The notes: generated from the sequence alone by a model not told the origin. A stretch of DNA of 33,074 nucleotides from Paracoccaceae bacterium (GCA_014762635.1 JABURR010000021.1:1-33074); one strand, 5' to 3'. Shown: positions 1 to 8,434, counted from the stretch's first letter. A program made the numbers and translations.

Positions 1-82
1 GGGCAGCCTGCGGGCGGTCGACGGCCTGGGCGAGATCGACGCCGTCGCGGCCGAGATCCGCGGCATCCTCGACCAGGGCTGA
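1..82 (+). CDS. adk: Adenylate kinase, C-terminal end (partial)
   Basis: An open frame enters from the left edge (frame from base 2) and stops at TGA 80-82. The last 26 residues end in AAEIRGILDQG. Only the tail is visible, so the product is inferred mainly from position: in Rhodobacteraceae and many other bacteria adk lies between secY and rpsM. A C-terminal helix with a conserved-looking DAVAAEI stretch fits adenylate kinase, which interconverts ATP+AMP and 2 ADP in the cytoplasm. No catalytic residue lies in the visible part. Confidence 0.7.
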   Translation, partial: GSLRAVDGLGEIDAVAAEIRGILDQG

Positions 83-96
83 TCGCGCCTGCGTTC

Positions 97-122
97 GGGG
101 CCGGGGCGTTTTGCCCCGCCCC
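97..122 (+). terminator. GC-rich hairpin after adk
   Basis: GGGGCCGGGGC (97-107) pairs with GCCCCGCCCC (113-122) around a GTTTT loop, with one bulged C. There is no T-run after it, so it is either a weak terminator or an RNA-stabilising or processing hairpin at the adk/rpsM junction. A second 7-bp inverted repeat, TGGAACC (123-129) and GGTTCCA (145-151), follows directly. Confidence 0.45.
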
Positions 123-135
123 TGGAACCGGCGGC

Positions 136-164
136 TTGACGCTGGTTCCAAAAACAAATAAGTC
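136..164 (+). promoter_or_regulatory. Possible promoter before rpsM
   Basis: TTGACG at 136-141 is followed after 17 nt by TAAGTC (159-164) in an AT-rich patch (AAAAACAAATAAG). The -35 is good and the -10 is poor. It would give rpsM its own transcript start after the adk hairpin, leaving a leader of about 150 nt. This is a guess from pattern only. Confidence 0.25.
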
Positions 165-323
165 ACCCCATCCCTAACGGGATCAGGTCCGTTTCGCCGT
201 GCGTCCGCACCGGCGAATCGCCCATCATCAGATATGACGCGGCCCCCCGGCACACCGGACCGGGCCGCCGTTGTGAAAAAAGGTTCCGGAACTACGGAAT
301 CGCAACGAAAAGGAAAGTGACAC

Positions 324-692
324 GTGGCACGTATTGCTGGCGTCAACATCCCGACCGGGAAACGCGTCCCCATCGCCCTCACCTACATCACCGGTATCGG
401 CAACACCTCGGCCCGCGAAATCTGCGAAGCCGTCGGCATCGAACTGACCCGCCGCGTCAACGAGCTGAGCGACGCCGAAGTGCTTCAGATCCGTGAGCAT
501 ATCGACGCCAACTACACCGTTGAAGGCGACCTGCGCCGCGAAGTGCAGATGAACGTCAAGCGTCTGATGGACCTGGGCGCCTATCGCGGCCTGCGTCATC
601 GCCGCAACCTGCCCGTGCGCGGCCAGCGCACCCACACCAACGCCCGCACCCGCAAGGGCCCGGCGAAGCCGATTGCCGGCAAGAAGAAATAA
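324..692 (+). CDS. rpsM: 30S ribosomal protein S13 (uS13)
   Basis: This 122-residue protein begins [15 protein letters not shown] and carries the typical ITGIG segment near residue 23. It ends with the basic [15 protein letters not shown] tail that reaches into the tRNA sites and the subunit interface. The length and both ends match the bacterial S13 family. The start is GTG at 324, chosen because the protein begins exactly where S13 proteins do and because AAAAGGAAAG lies just upstream. It is the first gene of the rpsM-rpsK-rpoA-rplQ run, with rpsK 15 nt downstream. The usual rpsD (S4, the autogenous repressor of the E. coli alpha operon) is absent here, so S4 control as in E. coli should not be assumed. 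Confidence 0.98.
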   Translation: MARIAGVNIPTGKRVPIALTYITGIGNTSAREICEAVGIELTRRVNELSDAEVLQIREHIDANYTVEGDLRREVQMNVKRLMDLGAYRGLRHRRNLPVRGQRTHTNARTRKGPAKPIAGKKK

Positions 693-707
693 GGGAGGGC
701 AAGCAAA

Positions 708-1097
708 ATGGCACGAGATCGTCGTCAGACCAAGCGCAAGGTTTCCAAGAACATCGCCACCGGCGTTGCGCATGTGAACTCTTCGTTCAACAACACCAAG
801 ATCCTCATCTCGGACGTGCAGGGCAACGCGATTGCCTGGTCGTCGGCCGGGACCATGGGTTTCAAGGGCAGCCGGAAATCCACCCCCTACGCCGCCCAGA
901 TGGCCGCCGAGGATGTGGGCAAGAAAGCCCAGGAACACGGCGTCAAGACGCTGGAAGTCGAAGTCCAGGGCCCCGGTTCGGGCCGCGAGAGCGCCCTGCG
1001 CGCCCTGGCTGCCGCCGGCTTCAACATCACGGCCATCCGCGATGTGACCCCGATCGCCCACAACGGCGTGCGCCCCCCCAAGCGGCGCCGCGTCTGA
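708..1097 (+). CDS. rpsK: 30S ribosomal protein S11 (uS11)
   Basis: This 129-residue protein begins [15 protein letters not shown]. It contains the family core [15 protein letters not shown] and [17 protein letters not shown], and ends in [10 protein letters not shown], the usual S11 C-terminus. S11 lies on the platform of the small subunit and contacts the mRNA/E-site region. A GGGAGGG ribosome-binding site lies 8 nt before ATG 708. It follows rpsM by 15 nt and is surely co-transcribed with it. The 114-nt gap after it holds two hairpins, listed separately, that may reduce read-through into rpoA. Confidence 0.98.
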   Translation: MARDRRQTKRKVSKNIATGVAHVNSSFNNTKILISDVQGNAIAWSSAGTMGFKGSRKSTPYAAQMAAEDVGKKAQEHGVKTLEVEVQGPGSGRESALRALAAAGFNITAIRDVTPIAHNGVRPPKRRRV

Positions 1098-1112
1098 TCT
1101 AATTTTCTACCG

Positions 1113-1154
1113 CTCGGGCCGCGTTTTCGGAACGCGGCCCGAGTGCGTCTTTTT
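1113..1154 (+). terminator. Terminator-like hairpin between rpsK and rpoA
   Basis: A perfect 13-bp stem, CTCGGGCCGCGTT (1113-1125) with AACGCGGCCCGAG (1131-1143), closes a TTCGG loop. Six nt later comes TTTTT (1150-1154). The offset T-run makes it a weaker terminator than the one after rplQ. Partial termination or attenuation inside the operon is a reasonable reading. Confidence 0.6.
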
Positions 1155-1166
1155 GAAACCTCGGGC

Positions 1167-1194
1167 GTTCCCGGCACCGGATCCCACCGGGAAC
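1167..1194 (+). repeat. Second hairpin in the rpoA leader
   Basis: GTTCCCGG (1167-1174) pairs with CCGGGAAC (1187-1194) around a 12-nt loop that contains GGATCC. It lies immediately before the AAGGATGGAGG ribosome-binding region of rpoA, so folding could influence translation of rpoA. No regulator binding is claimed. Confidence 0.5.
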
Positions 1195-1211
1195 AAGGAT
1201 GGAGGCGACAT

Positions 1212-2228
1212 ATGATCCACAAGAACTGGCAAGAGCTGATCAAACCGACCCAGCTTGATGTCAAACCCGGCAACGACCCTTCGCGCGAAGCGACCGTCGT
1301 GGCCGAACCGCTTGAGCGTGGCTTCGGCCTGACCATGGGCAACGCCCTGCGCCGGGTTCTGATGAGCTCGCTTCAGGGTGCGGCGATCACCAGCGTCCAG
1401 ATCGACAACGTCCTGCACGAATTCTCGTCCATCTCGGGCGTGCGCGAGGATGTGACCGACGTGGTTCTCAACCTCAAGGGCGTCGCCGTCCGCATGGAGG
1501 TCGACGGCCCCAAGCGCCTGTCGGTCACCGCCAAGGGCCCCGGTGTCGTCACCGCCGGCGATATCGCCGAGACCGCCGGCATCGAGATCCTGAACAAGGA
1601 TCACGTGATCTGCCACCTCGACGAGGGCGCCGACCTGTTCATGGAACTGACGGTCAACACCGGCAAGGGCTATGTCAGCGCCGACAAGAACCGCCCCGAG
1701 GATGCCCCCATCGGCCTGATCCCGATCGACGCGATCTATTCGCCCGTCAAGAAGGTCAGCTATGACGTGCAGCCCACCCGCGAAGGGCAGGTTCTGGACT
1801 ATGACAAGCTGACGCTGAAGCTGGTGACCGACGGTTCGATCAGCCCCGATGACGCCGTGGCCTATGCCGCGCGCATCCTTCAGGACCAGCTGTCGGTCTT
1901 CGTCAATTTCGACGAGCCCGAGGCCGCCCGCAGCCAGGACGACGAGGACGATCTGGAGTTCAACCCGCTTCTGCTGAAGAAGGTGGACGAACTGGAACTG
2001 TCCGTGCGTTCGGCCAACTGCCTGAAGAACGACAACATCGTCTATATCGGCGACCTGATCCAGAAGACCGAGGCCGAGATGCTCCGCACCCCGAACTTCG
2101 GCCGCAAGTCGCTGAACGAGATCAAGGAAGTGCTTTCCGGTATGGGTCTGCACCTCGGCATGGATGTCGAGGAATGGCCGCCGGAGAACATCGAGGACCT
2201 GGCCAAGAAGTTCGAGGACCAGTTCTGA
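1212..2228 (+). CDS. rpoA: DNA-directed RNA polymerase subunit alpha
   Basis: This 338-residue protein begins [16 protein letters not shown]. The N-terminal domain (about 1-235) dimerises and scaffolds beta and beta-prime; it shows the [20 protein letters not shown] segment. A short acidic linker with QDDEDD follows. The C-terminal domain, which binds UP elements and activators, holds [12 protein letters not shown] and [13 protein letters not shown] (helix-hairpin-helix). ATG 1212 is preferred over in-frame upstream codons because a strong GGAGG sits 7 nt before it and because alpha subunits start at this point. It is separated from rpsK by 114 nt and from rplQ by 120 nt, both gaps with hairpins. 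Confidence 0.98.
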   Translation: MIHKNWQELIKPTQLDVKPGNDPSREATVVAEPLERGFGLTMGNALRRVLMSSLQGAAITSVQIDNVLHEFSSISGVREDVTDVVLNLKGVAVRMEVDGPKRLSVTAKGPGVVTAGDIAETAGIEILNKDHVICHLDEGADLFMELTVNTGKGYVSADKNRPEDAPIGLIPIDAIYSPVKKVSYDVQPTREGQVLDYDKLTLKLVTDGSISPDDAVAYAARILQDQLSVFVNFDEPEAARSQDDEDDLEFNPLLLKKVDELELSVRSANCLKNDNIVYIGDLIQKTEAEMLRTPNFGRKSLNEIKEVLSGMGLHLGMDVEEWPPENIEDLAKKFEDQF

Positions 2229-2236
2229 TACCATTC

Positions 2237-2262
2237 CGAGGGTCGGACCTGTCCGACCCTCG
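2237..2262 (+). repeat. Perfect 12-bp palindrome between rpoA and rplQ
   Basis: CGAGGGTCGGAC (2237-2248) and GTCCGACCCTCG (2251-2262) are exact inverted copies separated by CT. The RNA would form a very stable hairpin 8 nt after the rpoA stop. No T-run follows, so it is more likely a processing or RNA-stability element than a terminator. Confidence 0.6.
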
Positions 2263-2348
2263 AACGACCCGGGCGCCCGCGCCCCAAGGAGAGCGGCTGA
2301 CACGCATCGGCCGCCGGACAAAGCAAAACGCGATTAGGAGATTGAAAG

Positions 2349-2771
2349 ATGCGTCACGCCCGCGGATATCGCCGCCTCAACCGTACCCACGAGCACCGCA
2401 AGGCGCTCTTCGCCAACATGGCCGGCTCGCTGATCGAGCATGAGCAGATCAAGACGACCCTGCCCAAGGCCAAGGAACTGCGCCGGATCGTGGAAAAACT
2501 GATCACCCTCGGCAAGCGCGGTGACCTGCACGCCCGCCGTCAGGCAGCCTCGCAGCTCAAGCAGGACGCCTATGTGGCCAAGCTCTTCGAAGTGCTCGGC
2601 CCGCGCTACAAGGACCGTCAGGGCGGCTACGTCCGCGTCCTGAAGGCCGGCTTCCGCTATGGCGACATGGCGCCGATGGCGATCATCGAGTTCGTAGACC
2701 GCGACCCGGCCGCCAAGGGCGCGGGTGACAAGGCCCGGCTCGAAGCCGAAGAGGCCGTCGCCGAAGAATAA
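2349..2771 (+). CDS. rplQ: 50S ribosomal protein L17 (bL17)
   Basis: This 140-residue protein begins [20 protein letters not shown], a signature L17 opening, with the [18 protein letters not shown] helix next. The core ends near residue 120, and the acidic alanine-rich tail (EAEEAVAEE) is the kind of extension seen in alphaproteobacterial L17. L17 lies near the peptide exit tunnel of the large subunit. A TAGGAG ribosome-binding site lies about 7 nt before ATG. It is the last gene of the operon and is followed by a strong intrinsic terminator. Confidence 0.97.
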   Translation: MRHARGYRRLNRTHEHRKALFANMAGSLIEHEQIKTTLPKAKELRRIVEKLITLGKRGDLHARRQAASQLKQDAYVAKLFEVLGPRYKDRQGGYVRVLKAGFRYGDMAPMAIIEFVDRDPAAKGAGDKARLEAEEAVAEE

Positions 2772-2797
2772 GCCGCGCAGCACCGCTGCACGGATCG

Positions 2798-2830
2798 CCC
2801 CCCGCCCGAAAGAGCGGGGGGTTTTTCTTT
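2798..2830 (+). terminator. Intrinsic terminator of the rpsM-rplQ operon
   Basis: CCCCCCGC (2798-2805) pairs with GCGGGGGG (2814-2821) around an 8-nt loop, then TTTTTCTTT follows. This is a classical rho-independent terminator 26 nt after the rplQ stop. Confidence 0.9.
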
Positions 2831-2873
2831 GCAACGCTTGCGGCGCGCGGATCGGGCGCGCATATCATGGGCC

Positions 2874-4271
2874 ATGATCGCAAGGTTTCGTCATTTCTGG
2901 ATTTCCGGCCTGCTGGCCGCCGTGCTGGCCGCGCCCGCTGTTGCCGAGACGCGCGTGCCCGAAAGCCGCGCCGAGATCGCCTTGAGCTTTGCACCTCTGG
3001 TGCGCGAGGCTACGCCCGCCGTCGTGAACATCTACGCAAGCCGGGTGGTGAGCACGCCTCAAAGCCCTTTCGCGGGCAATCCCTTCTTCGAGGATTTCTT
3101 CCGGGATTTCGGCGCCGCGCGCCCGCGGGTGGAAAACTCTCTTGGGTCAGGCGTGATCCTGTCGCCCGACGGAATCCTGGTTTCGAACTACCACGTCGTT
3201 GGCCAAGCGACCGAGATCCGCGCGGTTCTGAACGACCGCCGCGAATTCGCGGCACGGGTCTTGCTGGCGGATCGTGACAGCGACCTGGCGATCCTGCAGC
3301 TCGAGGGCGCCTCGGACATGCCCTTCCTTGATCTGCGCGACAGCGACAAGGTCGAGGTGGGCGAACTGGTGCTTGCCATCGGCAACCCCTTCGGCGTGGG
3401 CCAGACCGTGACCAGCGGCATCATTTCGGGTCTCGCGCGGTCGGGCGGCGTCGGCAGTCAGGGCCGCAGCTATTTCATCCAGACCGATGCGCCGATCAAC
3501 CCGGGCAATTCCGGCGGGGCGCTGATCGACATGACCGGGCGTCTCATCGGTGTCAACACGGCGATCCTGTCACGCTCGGGCGGGTCCCAGGGGATCGGCT
3601 TCGCGATCCCCGCCAATCTTGTCGCGCAGTTCGTCAAACAGGCTCGCAACGGAAATGACCGGTTCGAAAGGCCCTGGGCCGGAATGTCCGGCCAGCCGGT
3701 CGAGGCCGACGTTGCCGAGGCGCTGGGAATGGCCATCCCCGAGGGCATCCTGGTTACAGATCTGCACCCGAGCAGCCCGTTCACCCGGGTCGGGGTGGAG
3801 CCGGGAGACGTGATCCTCAGCGTTGACGGGCAGCCGGTGAACACGCCGGCCGAGATGATCTTTCGCATGTCGGTGGCCGGGATCGGTGCCGAGGCGCGGG
3901 TGGAGCGGTTCCGCGCGGGTCAGATTCACGACCTCGTGCTGCAGATGGTGCCGCCGCCCGAGGATCCGCCGCGCGAGACGACTGCGATCCCGCTTGATCT
4001 GCCGTTCGGCGGGATGGTGATCGCCAATACCAACCCCGCGCTGTTGAGCGAGTTGGGCCTTGATCTGCGCAGCGGCGGGGTTGTCGTGGTTGACCCCGGG
4101 TCTGCCGGTGGCCGGGCAGGGCTCGCGCGCGGTGACCTGTTGCAGAGGGTCAATGGAAAGCGCATCGAAAGGCCGGATGACGTGGAACTGGCGCTGCGCC
4201 TCAGCCGTGGCAGCCTGATCATCGAAGCCGAACGCGCCGGCCGTCGCCTGATCTTCAGGTTCTCGATCTGA
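2874..4271 (+). CDS. DegP/DegQ (Do)-family periplasmic serine endopeptidase
   Basis: This 465-residue exported protease has two PDZ domains. Residues 1-24 form a signal peptide ending AVA before E25. The trypsin-like domain carries the triad H107 (SNYHVV), D137 (DRDSDLAIL) and S213 (NPGNSGGAL). The first PDZ domain follows at about 235-330 and the second at about 365-460. It should degrade or hold misfolded envelope proteins. DegP, DegQ, DegS and MucD are hard to separate by eye, so no symbol is given; two PDZ domains and a cleavable signal exclude the DegS type. ATG 2874 was chosen because it directly precedes the signal peptide, while an upstream in-frame TTG overlaps the rplQ terminator. 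The gap to rarA is only 1 nt, so the two are co-transcribed. The protein is near the usual family length and intact. Confidence 0.93.
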   Translation: MIARFRHFWISGLLAAVLAAPAVAETRVPESRAEIALSFAPLVREATPAVVNIYASRVVSTPQSPFAGNPFFEDFFRDFGAARPRVENSLGSGVILSPDGILVSNYHVVGQATEIRAVLNDRREFAARVLLADRDSDLAILQLEGASDMPFLDLRDSDKVEVGELVLAIGNPFGVGQTVTSGIISGLARSGGVGSQGRSYFIQTDAPINPGNSGGALIDMTGRLIGVNTAILSRSGGSQGIGFAIPANLVAQFVKQARNGNDRFERPWAGMSGQPVEADVAEALGMAIPEGILVTDLHPSSPFTRVGVEPGDVILSVDGQPVNTPAEMIFRMSVAGIGAEARVERFRAGQIHDLVLQMVPPPEDPPRETTAIPLDLPFGGMVIANTNPALLSELGLDLRSGGVVVVDPGSAGGRAGLARGDLLQRVNGKRIERPDDVELALRLSRGSLIIEAERAGRRLIFRFSI

Positions 4272-4272
4272 C

Positions 4273-5586
4273 ATGGCGGACTTATTCGACACCGTGGAAG
4301 GGGAAAACGCGGCAAGCGCGCCGCGCCCGCTGGCGGATCGCCTGCGCCCCCGCAACCTGTCCGAGGTGATCGGTCAGGATCAGGTGCTGGGTACCGATGC
4401 GCCGCTTTCGACGATGCTGGCGGGCGGAACGCTTTCGTCGCTCATCTTTTGGGGGCCGCCGGGGGTCGGAAAGACCACGATCGCACGGCTTCTGGCGGAT
4501 GAGACCGACCTCCATTTCGTCCAGATCAGCGCGATCTTCACGGGCGTGCAGGACCTGAAGAAGGTCTTCGAGGAAGCCAAGCATCGCCGCCGGACCGGGC
4601 AGGGGACGCTCCTCTTCGTGGACGAGATCCATCGCTTCAACAAGGCGCAGCAGGACGGGTTCCTGCCGCATATGGAGGACGGCACGATCCTTCTGGTGGG
4701 GGCGACCACCGAGAACCCGTCGTTCGAGCTGAACGCGGCGCTTCTGTCGCGCGCGCAGGTCATGGTGCTGGAGCGCCTGTCGCTGGCCGATCTGGAGCGT
4801 TTGGCGCAACGCGCCGAGATGGAGCTGGGCCGTGGCTTGCCGCTGGATGGTCCCGCGCGCGAGGCATTGCTGGAAATGTCCGATGGCGATGGCCGCGCGC
4901 TGCTGAACCTGGTGGAGCAGGTCGCGGGCTGGACCCTGGAAGGCAAGCTCGACCGCGCCGGGTTGACCCGCCGTCTGACCAGGCGCGCGACGAAATACGA
5001 CAAGTCGGGCGAGGAGCATTACAACCTGATCTCGGCGCTGCACAAATCGGTGCGCGGCTCGGATCCGGACGCGGCGCTTTATTGGCTGGCGCGGATGCTT
5101 CAGGGCGGCGAGGACCCGCGCTACCTTGCCCGGCGCATCACCCGGATGGCGGTGGAGGATATCGGCCTTGCCGATCCGCAGGCGCAGACGATCTGCCTGC
5201 ACGCCTGGGAAACCTATGAACGGCTGGGCAGCCCCGAGGGCGAACTGGCGCTGGCGCAGGCCATCACCTACCTGGCGCTGGCGCCGAAATCGAATGGCGG
5301 CTACGTCGCCTGGAAGGCCGCGCAACAGGCGGCCCGACAGACCGGGTCCGAGCCGCCGCCAAAGCATATCCGCAATGCGCCGACGAAGCTCATGAAAGAG
5401 CAGGGCTACGGCGAGGGCTATGCCTATGACCATGATGCCGAGGACGGGTTCTCGGGGCAGAACTATTTCCCCGATGGGATGAAGCGAGGCGTTTATTACC
5501 AGCCCCCCGAGCGCGGTTTCGAGCGCGAGTTGAAACGGCGGCTCGACTATTTCGTGAAGCTGCGGGCGAAACGGCAGGGCGGTTGA
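4273..5586 (+). CDS. rarA: Replication-associated recombination protein A (AAA+ ATPase, RarA/MgsA/WRNIP1)
   Basis: This 437-residue AAA+ ATPase acts at stalled replication forks. Walker A is GPPGVGKTT (residues 61-69), Walker B is LLFVDEIH (113-120), sensor 1 is GATTENPS (133-140) and a likely arginine finger is R150. The C-terminal half has the family clamp-loader-like helical and tetramerisation regions, with SALHKSVRGSDPDAALYWLARML and the DGFSGQNYFPD stretch typical of RarA. A protein starting MADLFD resembles proteins with a short clamp- or SSB-interacting N-terminus, but that role is inference. It begins 1 nt after the protease stop and is followed 31 nt later by crcB. Confidence 0.96.
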   Translation: MADLFDTVEGENAASAPRPLADRLRPRNLSEVIGQDQVLGTDAPLSTMLAGGTLSSLIFWGPPGVGKTTIARLLADETDLHFVQISAIFTGVQDLKKVFEEAKHRRRTGQGTLLFVDEIHRFNKAQQDGFLPHMEDGTILLVGATTENPSFELNAALLSRAQVMVLERLSLADLERLAQRAEMELGRGLPLDGPAREALLEMSDGDGRALLNLVEQVAGWTLEGKLDRAGLTRRLTRRATKYDKSGEEHYNLISALHKSVRGSDPDAALYWLARMLQGGEDPRYLARRITRMAVEDIGLADPQAQTICLHAWETYERLGSPEGELALAQAITYLALAPKSNGGYVAWKAAQQAARQTGSEPPPKHIRNAPTKLMKEQGYGEGYAYDHDAEDGFSGQNYFPDGMKRGVYYQPPERGFERELKRRLDYFVKLRAKRQGG

Positions 5587-5617
5587 CAAGCCGCCCCCGC
5601 CACGAAAGAGAGACGCC

Positions 5618-5995
5618 ATGATCTGGACCCTAGCCCAAGTTGCCCTTGGCGGCGCGATCGGCGCCGTCTGCCGGTTCCTGACCGGAGCGGCGGCATTGCG
5701 TCTCGTGGGTGCCGGGTTTCCCTGGGGGACGCTGACGGTGAACGTGCTGGGCTCTTTCGCGATGGGGGTGATCTTCGTCGTGCTGTCTCAAAAGGACGCG
5801 ATGCGCCTGGCACCGTTCCTGATGGCCGGTGTCCTGGGCGGGTTCACGACCTTCTCGGCCTTTTCGCTCGATGCGCTGACCCTGTTCGAGCGCGGCCAGC
5901 CCGGCGCGGCAGCGTTGTACGTTCTGGCCTCGGTGCTGCTGTCGCTGGCGGCGGTGGTGGCCGGGGTTCTTCTGACCCGCGGGGTAATGTCATGA
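5618..5995 (+). CDS. crcB: Fluoride ion channel CrcB/Fluc
   Basis: This 125-residue, four-helix membrane protein exports fluoride as a dual-topology dimer. Family signatures are GGAIGAVCRF (11-20), GTLTVNVLGSFAMG (37-50, with the pore Asn42) and GGFTTFSAFSLD (74-85, with the phenylalanine box). Length is normal. A GAAAGAGAG site precedes ATG 5618. Only 31 nt separate it from rarA, which leaves no room for a fluoride riboswitch, so here it is probably expressed with the operon rather than induced by fluoride. Its stop overlaps the next start by ATGA. Confidence 0.96.
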   Translation: MIWTLAQVALGGAIGAVCRFLTGAAALRLVGAGFPWGTLTVNVLGSFAMGVIFVVLSQKDAMRLAPFLMAGVLGGFTTFSAFSLDALTLFERGQPGAAALYVLASVLLSLAAVVAGVLLTRGVMS

Positions 5996-7035
5996 GTGGC
6001 GTGCAGACCGTCGAAGTCTCCAGTGAAGAGGCCGATCAGCGCCTCGACCGCTGGTTCCGCAAGCGCTTCCCGCAGGTTCGCCAGGGCATGATCGAGAAGA
6101 TGTGCCGCAAGGGAGAGATCCGCGTCGACGGCGGGCGGGTGAAAGCCTCGACCCGGCTCGAGGCAGGGCAGAGCGTGCGCGTGCCGCCTCTGCCCGACGA
6201 GGCGCCGGAGCCGCAAGCGCCCCGCCCGCGCGTGTCGGATGCCGATGCCGAGATGATGCGCCGCGCGGTGCTTTATCGTGACGACCACATCATCGCGATC
6301 AACAAGCCGCCCGGCCTGCCCAGCCAGGGCGGCAGCAAGCAGACCCGCCACGTGGACGGGCTGGCCGAGGCGCTGAAGTTTGGTCTGGATGAAAAGCCCC
6401 GGCTTGTGCACCGGCTCGACAAGGATACCTCGGGTGTTTTGTTGCTGGCGCGGACCGCGAAAGTGGCCGGTGCCCTGACCGCCGCCTTCCGCGCGCGGGA
6501 GACGCGCAAGATCTACTGGGCCGTGGTCGCGGGCGTGCCGCATCCCCGCATGGGCACGATCCGCTATGGCTTGGTGAAAGCGCCCGGACGCGGCGCGAAG
6601 GGCGAGGCGGAAAAGATGCTCTGCGTTCACCCGAACGAGGTGGACTCGACGCCTGACGCGAAACGCGCGGTCACCGACTACGCGGTCCTGTCGGCACTTG
6701 GACGGCGGGCCGCCTGGATGGCGCTGGTCCCGATCACAGGCCGGACGCACCAGTTGCGTGCCCATATGGCCGAGATGGGCCATCCCATCGTGGGCGACGG
6801 CAAGTATGGCGGGTCCGGGCAGGAGAACCTTGGCGATGGCTGGGGCGCCCAGCTTGGCGGTGATATCAGCCGCAAGCTGCACCTGCACGCGCGCTCGATC
6901 TCTCTGACGCATCCGGTGACGGGCGCCCAGTTGCAGATCATCGCGCCGCTGCCCGAGCACATGGAACGCACCTGGAAGACCATGGACTGGAATGCCGCCG
7001 ACGTGCCGCTGGACCCGTTCGAGGAGATCGAATGA
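5992..7035 (+). CDS. rluC: RluA-family 23S rRNA pseudouridine synthase (RluC-like)
   Basis: This 347-residue enzyme would isomerise uridine to pseudouridine in rRNA. An S4 RNA-binding domain occupies about residues 10-65 (RLDRWFRKRFP, KGEIRVDGGRV). The catalytic domain follows with INKPPGLPSQGG and the family motif HRLDKDTSG, in which D143 is the catalytic aspartate. The substrate-loop element PITGRTHQLRAHMAEMGHPIVGD is also present. S4-containing members are RluC or RluD; RluC (positions 955, 2504 and 2580 in E. coli numbering) is the common call for this gene in Rhodobacteraceae, but RluD cannot be excluded by eye. The start overlaps crcB by 4 nt (ATGA), and the end overlaps the HAD gene in the same way, so translation is likely coupled. 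Confidence 0.88.
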   Translation: MSGVQTVEVSSEEADQRLDRWFRKRFPQVRQGMIEKMCRKGEIRVDGGRVKASTRLEAGQSVRVPPLPDEAPEPQAPRPRVSDADAEMMRRAVLYRDDHIIAINKPPGLPSQGGSKQTRHVDGLAEALKFGLDEKPRLVHRLDKDTSGVLLLARTAKVAGALTAAFRARETRKIYWAVVAGVPHPRMGTIRYGLVKAPGRGAKGEAEKMLCVHPNEVDSTPDAKRAVTDYAVLSALGRRAAWMALVPITGRTHQLRAHMAEMGHPIVGDGKYGGSGQENLGDGWGAQLGGDISRKLHLHARSISLTHPVTGAQLQIIAPLPEHMERTWKTMDWNAADVPLDPFEEIE

Positions 7036-7721
7036 CCGGCGATCTGCGGCTTATCATCTTCGACGTGGACGGCACGCTGACCGACAGCCAAGGCCATATC
7101 CTTGCGGCCATGGGGCAGGCCTTTGACGCGGTGGGTCTGGCCTTGCCGCCACGTGAGGTGATCCTCTCGATCGTAGGCCTGTCGCTGCCCGAGGCGATGA
7201 CGCGGCTGGTCCCTGCGGCCAATGCCGATCAGCACGAGGGTTTGGTCGAAGGGTACAAGAATGCCTACAAGGACCTCCGCCTCCGCGGTGGGGAAGCGGC
7301 GGCCTCGCCGCTCTATCCCGGCGTGGCCGAGGGGCTGGCCCGGCTTGGTGCGCGTGAGGACGTTCTTTTGGGGATTGCCACGGGTAAATCCCGGCGCGGG
7401 CTGGATGCGTTTCTGGAAACCCACGGCTTCGGCGATCTTTTCGTTACCTGCCAGGTGGCGGATTTCCACCCCTCCAAGCCGCACCCCTCGATGATCGAGA
7501 CGGCGCTGGCTGATTGCGGGCTGGCACCGGACGCGGCGGTGATGGTCGGGGACACGAGTTTCGACATGGAGATGGCCCGCGCGGCCAGGGTCCGGCCCGT
7601 GGGCGTGGCCTGGGGGTATCACGGGACCGAAGCGCTGCGCGGCGCCGGGGCCGAGGTTGTCGTGGATGATTTCCCGGGATTGATGAACGAACTTGAAAAG
7701 GCGACGGAGACGGCACAATGA
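7032..7721 (+). CDS. HAD-superfamily hydrolase, phosphoglycolate phosphatase-like
   Basis: This 229-residue HAD-IA phosphatase has motif I IFDVDGTL with nucleophile D11 and acid/base D13. Motif II is around T117 (IATGKS), motif III is K149 (SKPHPSM) and motif IV is GDTSFDM with D174 and D178. A cap domain of helices lies between residues 17 and 85. The substrate cannot be read from the sequence; such proteins next to rluC are often annotated as phosphoglycolate phosphatase-like. It overlaps rluC and the ATP12 gene by ATGA at both ends. Confidence 0.88.
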   Translation: MTGDLRLIIFDVDGTLTDSQGHILAAMGQAFDAVGLALPPREVILSIVGLSLPEAMTRLVPAANADQHEGLVEGYKNAYKDLRLRGGEAAASPLYPGVAEGLARLGAREDVLLGIATGKSRRGLDAFLETHGFGDLFVTCQVADFHPSKPHPSMIETALADCGLAPDAAVMVGDTSFDMEMARAARVRPVGVAWGYHGTEALRGAGAEVVVDDFPGLMNELEKATETAQ

Positions 7722-8434
7722 GCGGCTGGAAGAGCAAGCGGTTCTGGAAAGTGGTCGAGGTGACCGAGGGCGAGGGCGGTTATTCCGTCGCGCTTGACGG
7801 GCGGGCCGTGCGCACACCCGCGAAGGCGCCGCTCTTGCTGCCGACGCGTGGCCTGGCCGAGGCCGTGGCAGCCGAATGGGACGCCCAAGAAGACGAGGTG
7901 AACCCGCTTTCCATGCCCTTCACCCGCTCGGCTAACGCGGCGCTCGACAAGGTCACGACCCAGCACGCCGAGGTCGCCGAAATGCTGGCCGACTATGGTG
8001 ACAGCGATCTGCTGTGCTATCGCGCCGATCACCCCGCAGAATTGGTCACGCGGCAGGCCGAGGCCTGGGATCCGCTTCTGGACTGGGCAGCTGAGGCCTT
8101 TGGCGCACGGCTGGAACCCCGTGCCGGGATCATTCATGCCCCGCAACCGCCGCAGGCGCTGGAACCGCTTCGCCGCCGTGTCCATGCGGCGGATGCCTTT
8201 GAGCTGACCGCCCTGCATGACCTGGTTTCCATATCGGGGTCGCTCGTTATCGGGTTGGCAGCCGCGTCTGATTTCCTTTCACCCGGGGAGCTCTGGCTGC
8301 GGTCGCGGGTAGATGAAACCTGGCAGGAAGAGCAATGGGGTACGGATGAAGAGGCGCGCGAAGAAGCCGAATTCAAGCGCTCCGCTTTTCTACATGCTCA
8401 CAAACTCCACATGTTGACGCGGAATGACGCCTAG
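7718..8434 (+). CDS. ATP12-family F1-ATPase assembly chaperone
   Basis: This 238-residue protein begins MSGWKSKRFWKVV, then GGYSVALDGRAVRTPAKAPLLLPT, AVAAEWDAQEDEVNPLSMPFTRSANAALDKV split over the first 80 residues. That is the characteristic ATP12 N-terminal domain. The C-terminal helical part contains DLVSISGSLVIGLA. In mitochondria ATP12 binds the F1 alpha subunit before assembly with beta. Bacterial homologues are essentially confined to alphaproteobacteria, so the gene supports the taxonomic call. It is the last gene of the operon that begins with the protease, overlapping the HAD gene by ATGA. Confidence 0.93.
   Translation: MSGWKSKRFWKVVEVTEGEGGYSVALDGRAVRTPAKAPLLLPTRGLAEAVAAEWDAQEDEVNPLSMPFTRSANAALDKVTTQHAEVAEMLADYGDSDLLCYRADHPAELVTRQAEAWDPLLDWAAEAFGARLEPRAGIIHAPQPPQALEPLRRRVHAADAFELTALHDLVSISGSLVIGLAAASDFLSPGELWLRSRVDETWQEEQWGTDEEAREEAEFKRSAFLHAHKLHMLTRNDA

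Noticed and set aside
228-1061. Long open frame on the minus strand opposite rpsM and rpsK
   Set aside because: It lies opposite two certain ribosomal protein genes and has a composition typical of antisense frames in GC-rich DNA.
5587-5617. Fluoride riboswitch before crcB
   Set aside because: The gap is only 31 nt, too short for the aptamer, and lacks its conserved sequence.
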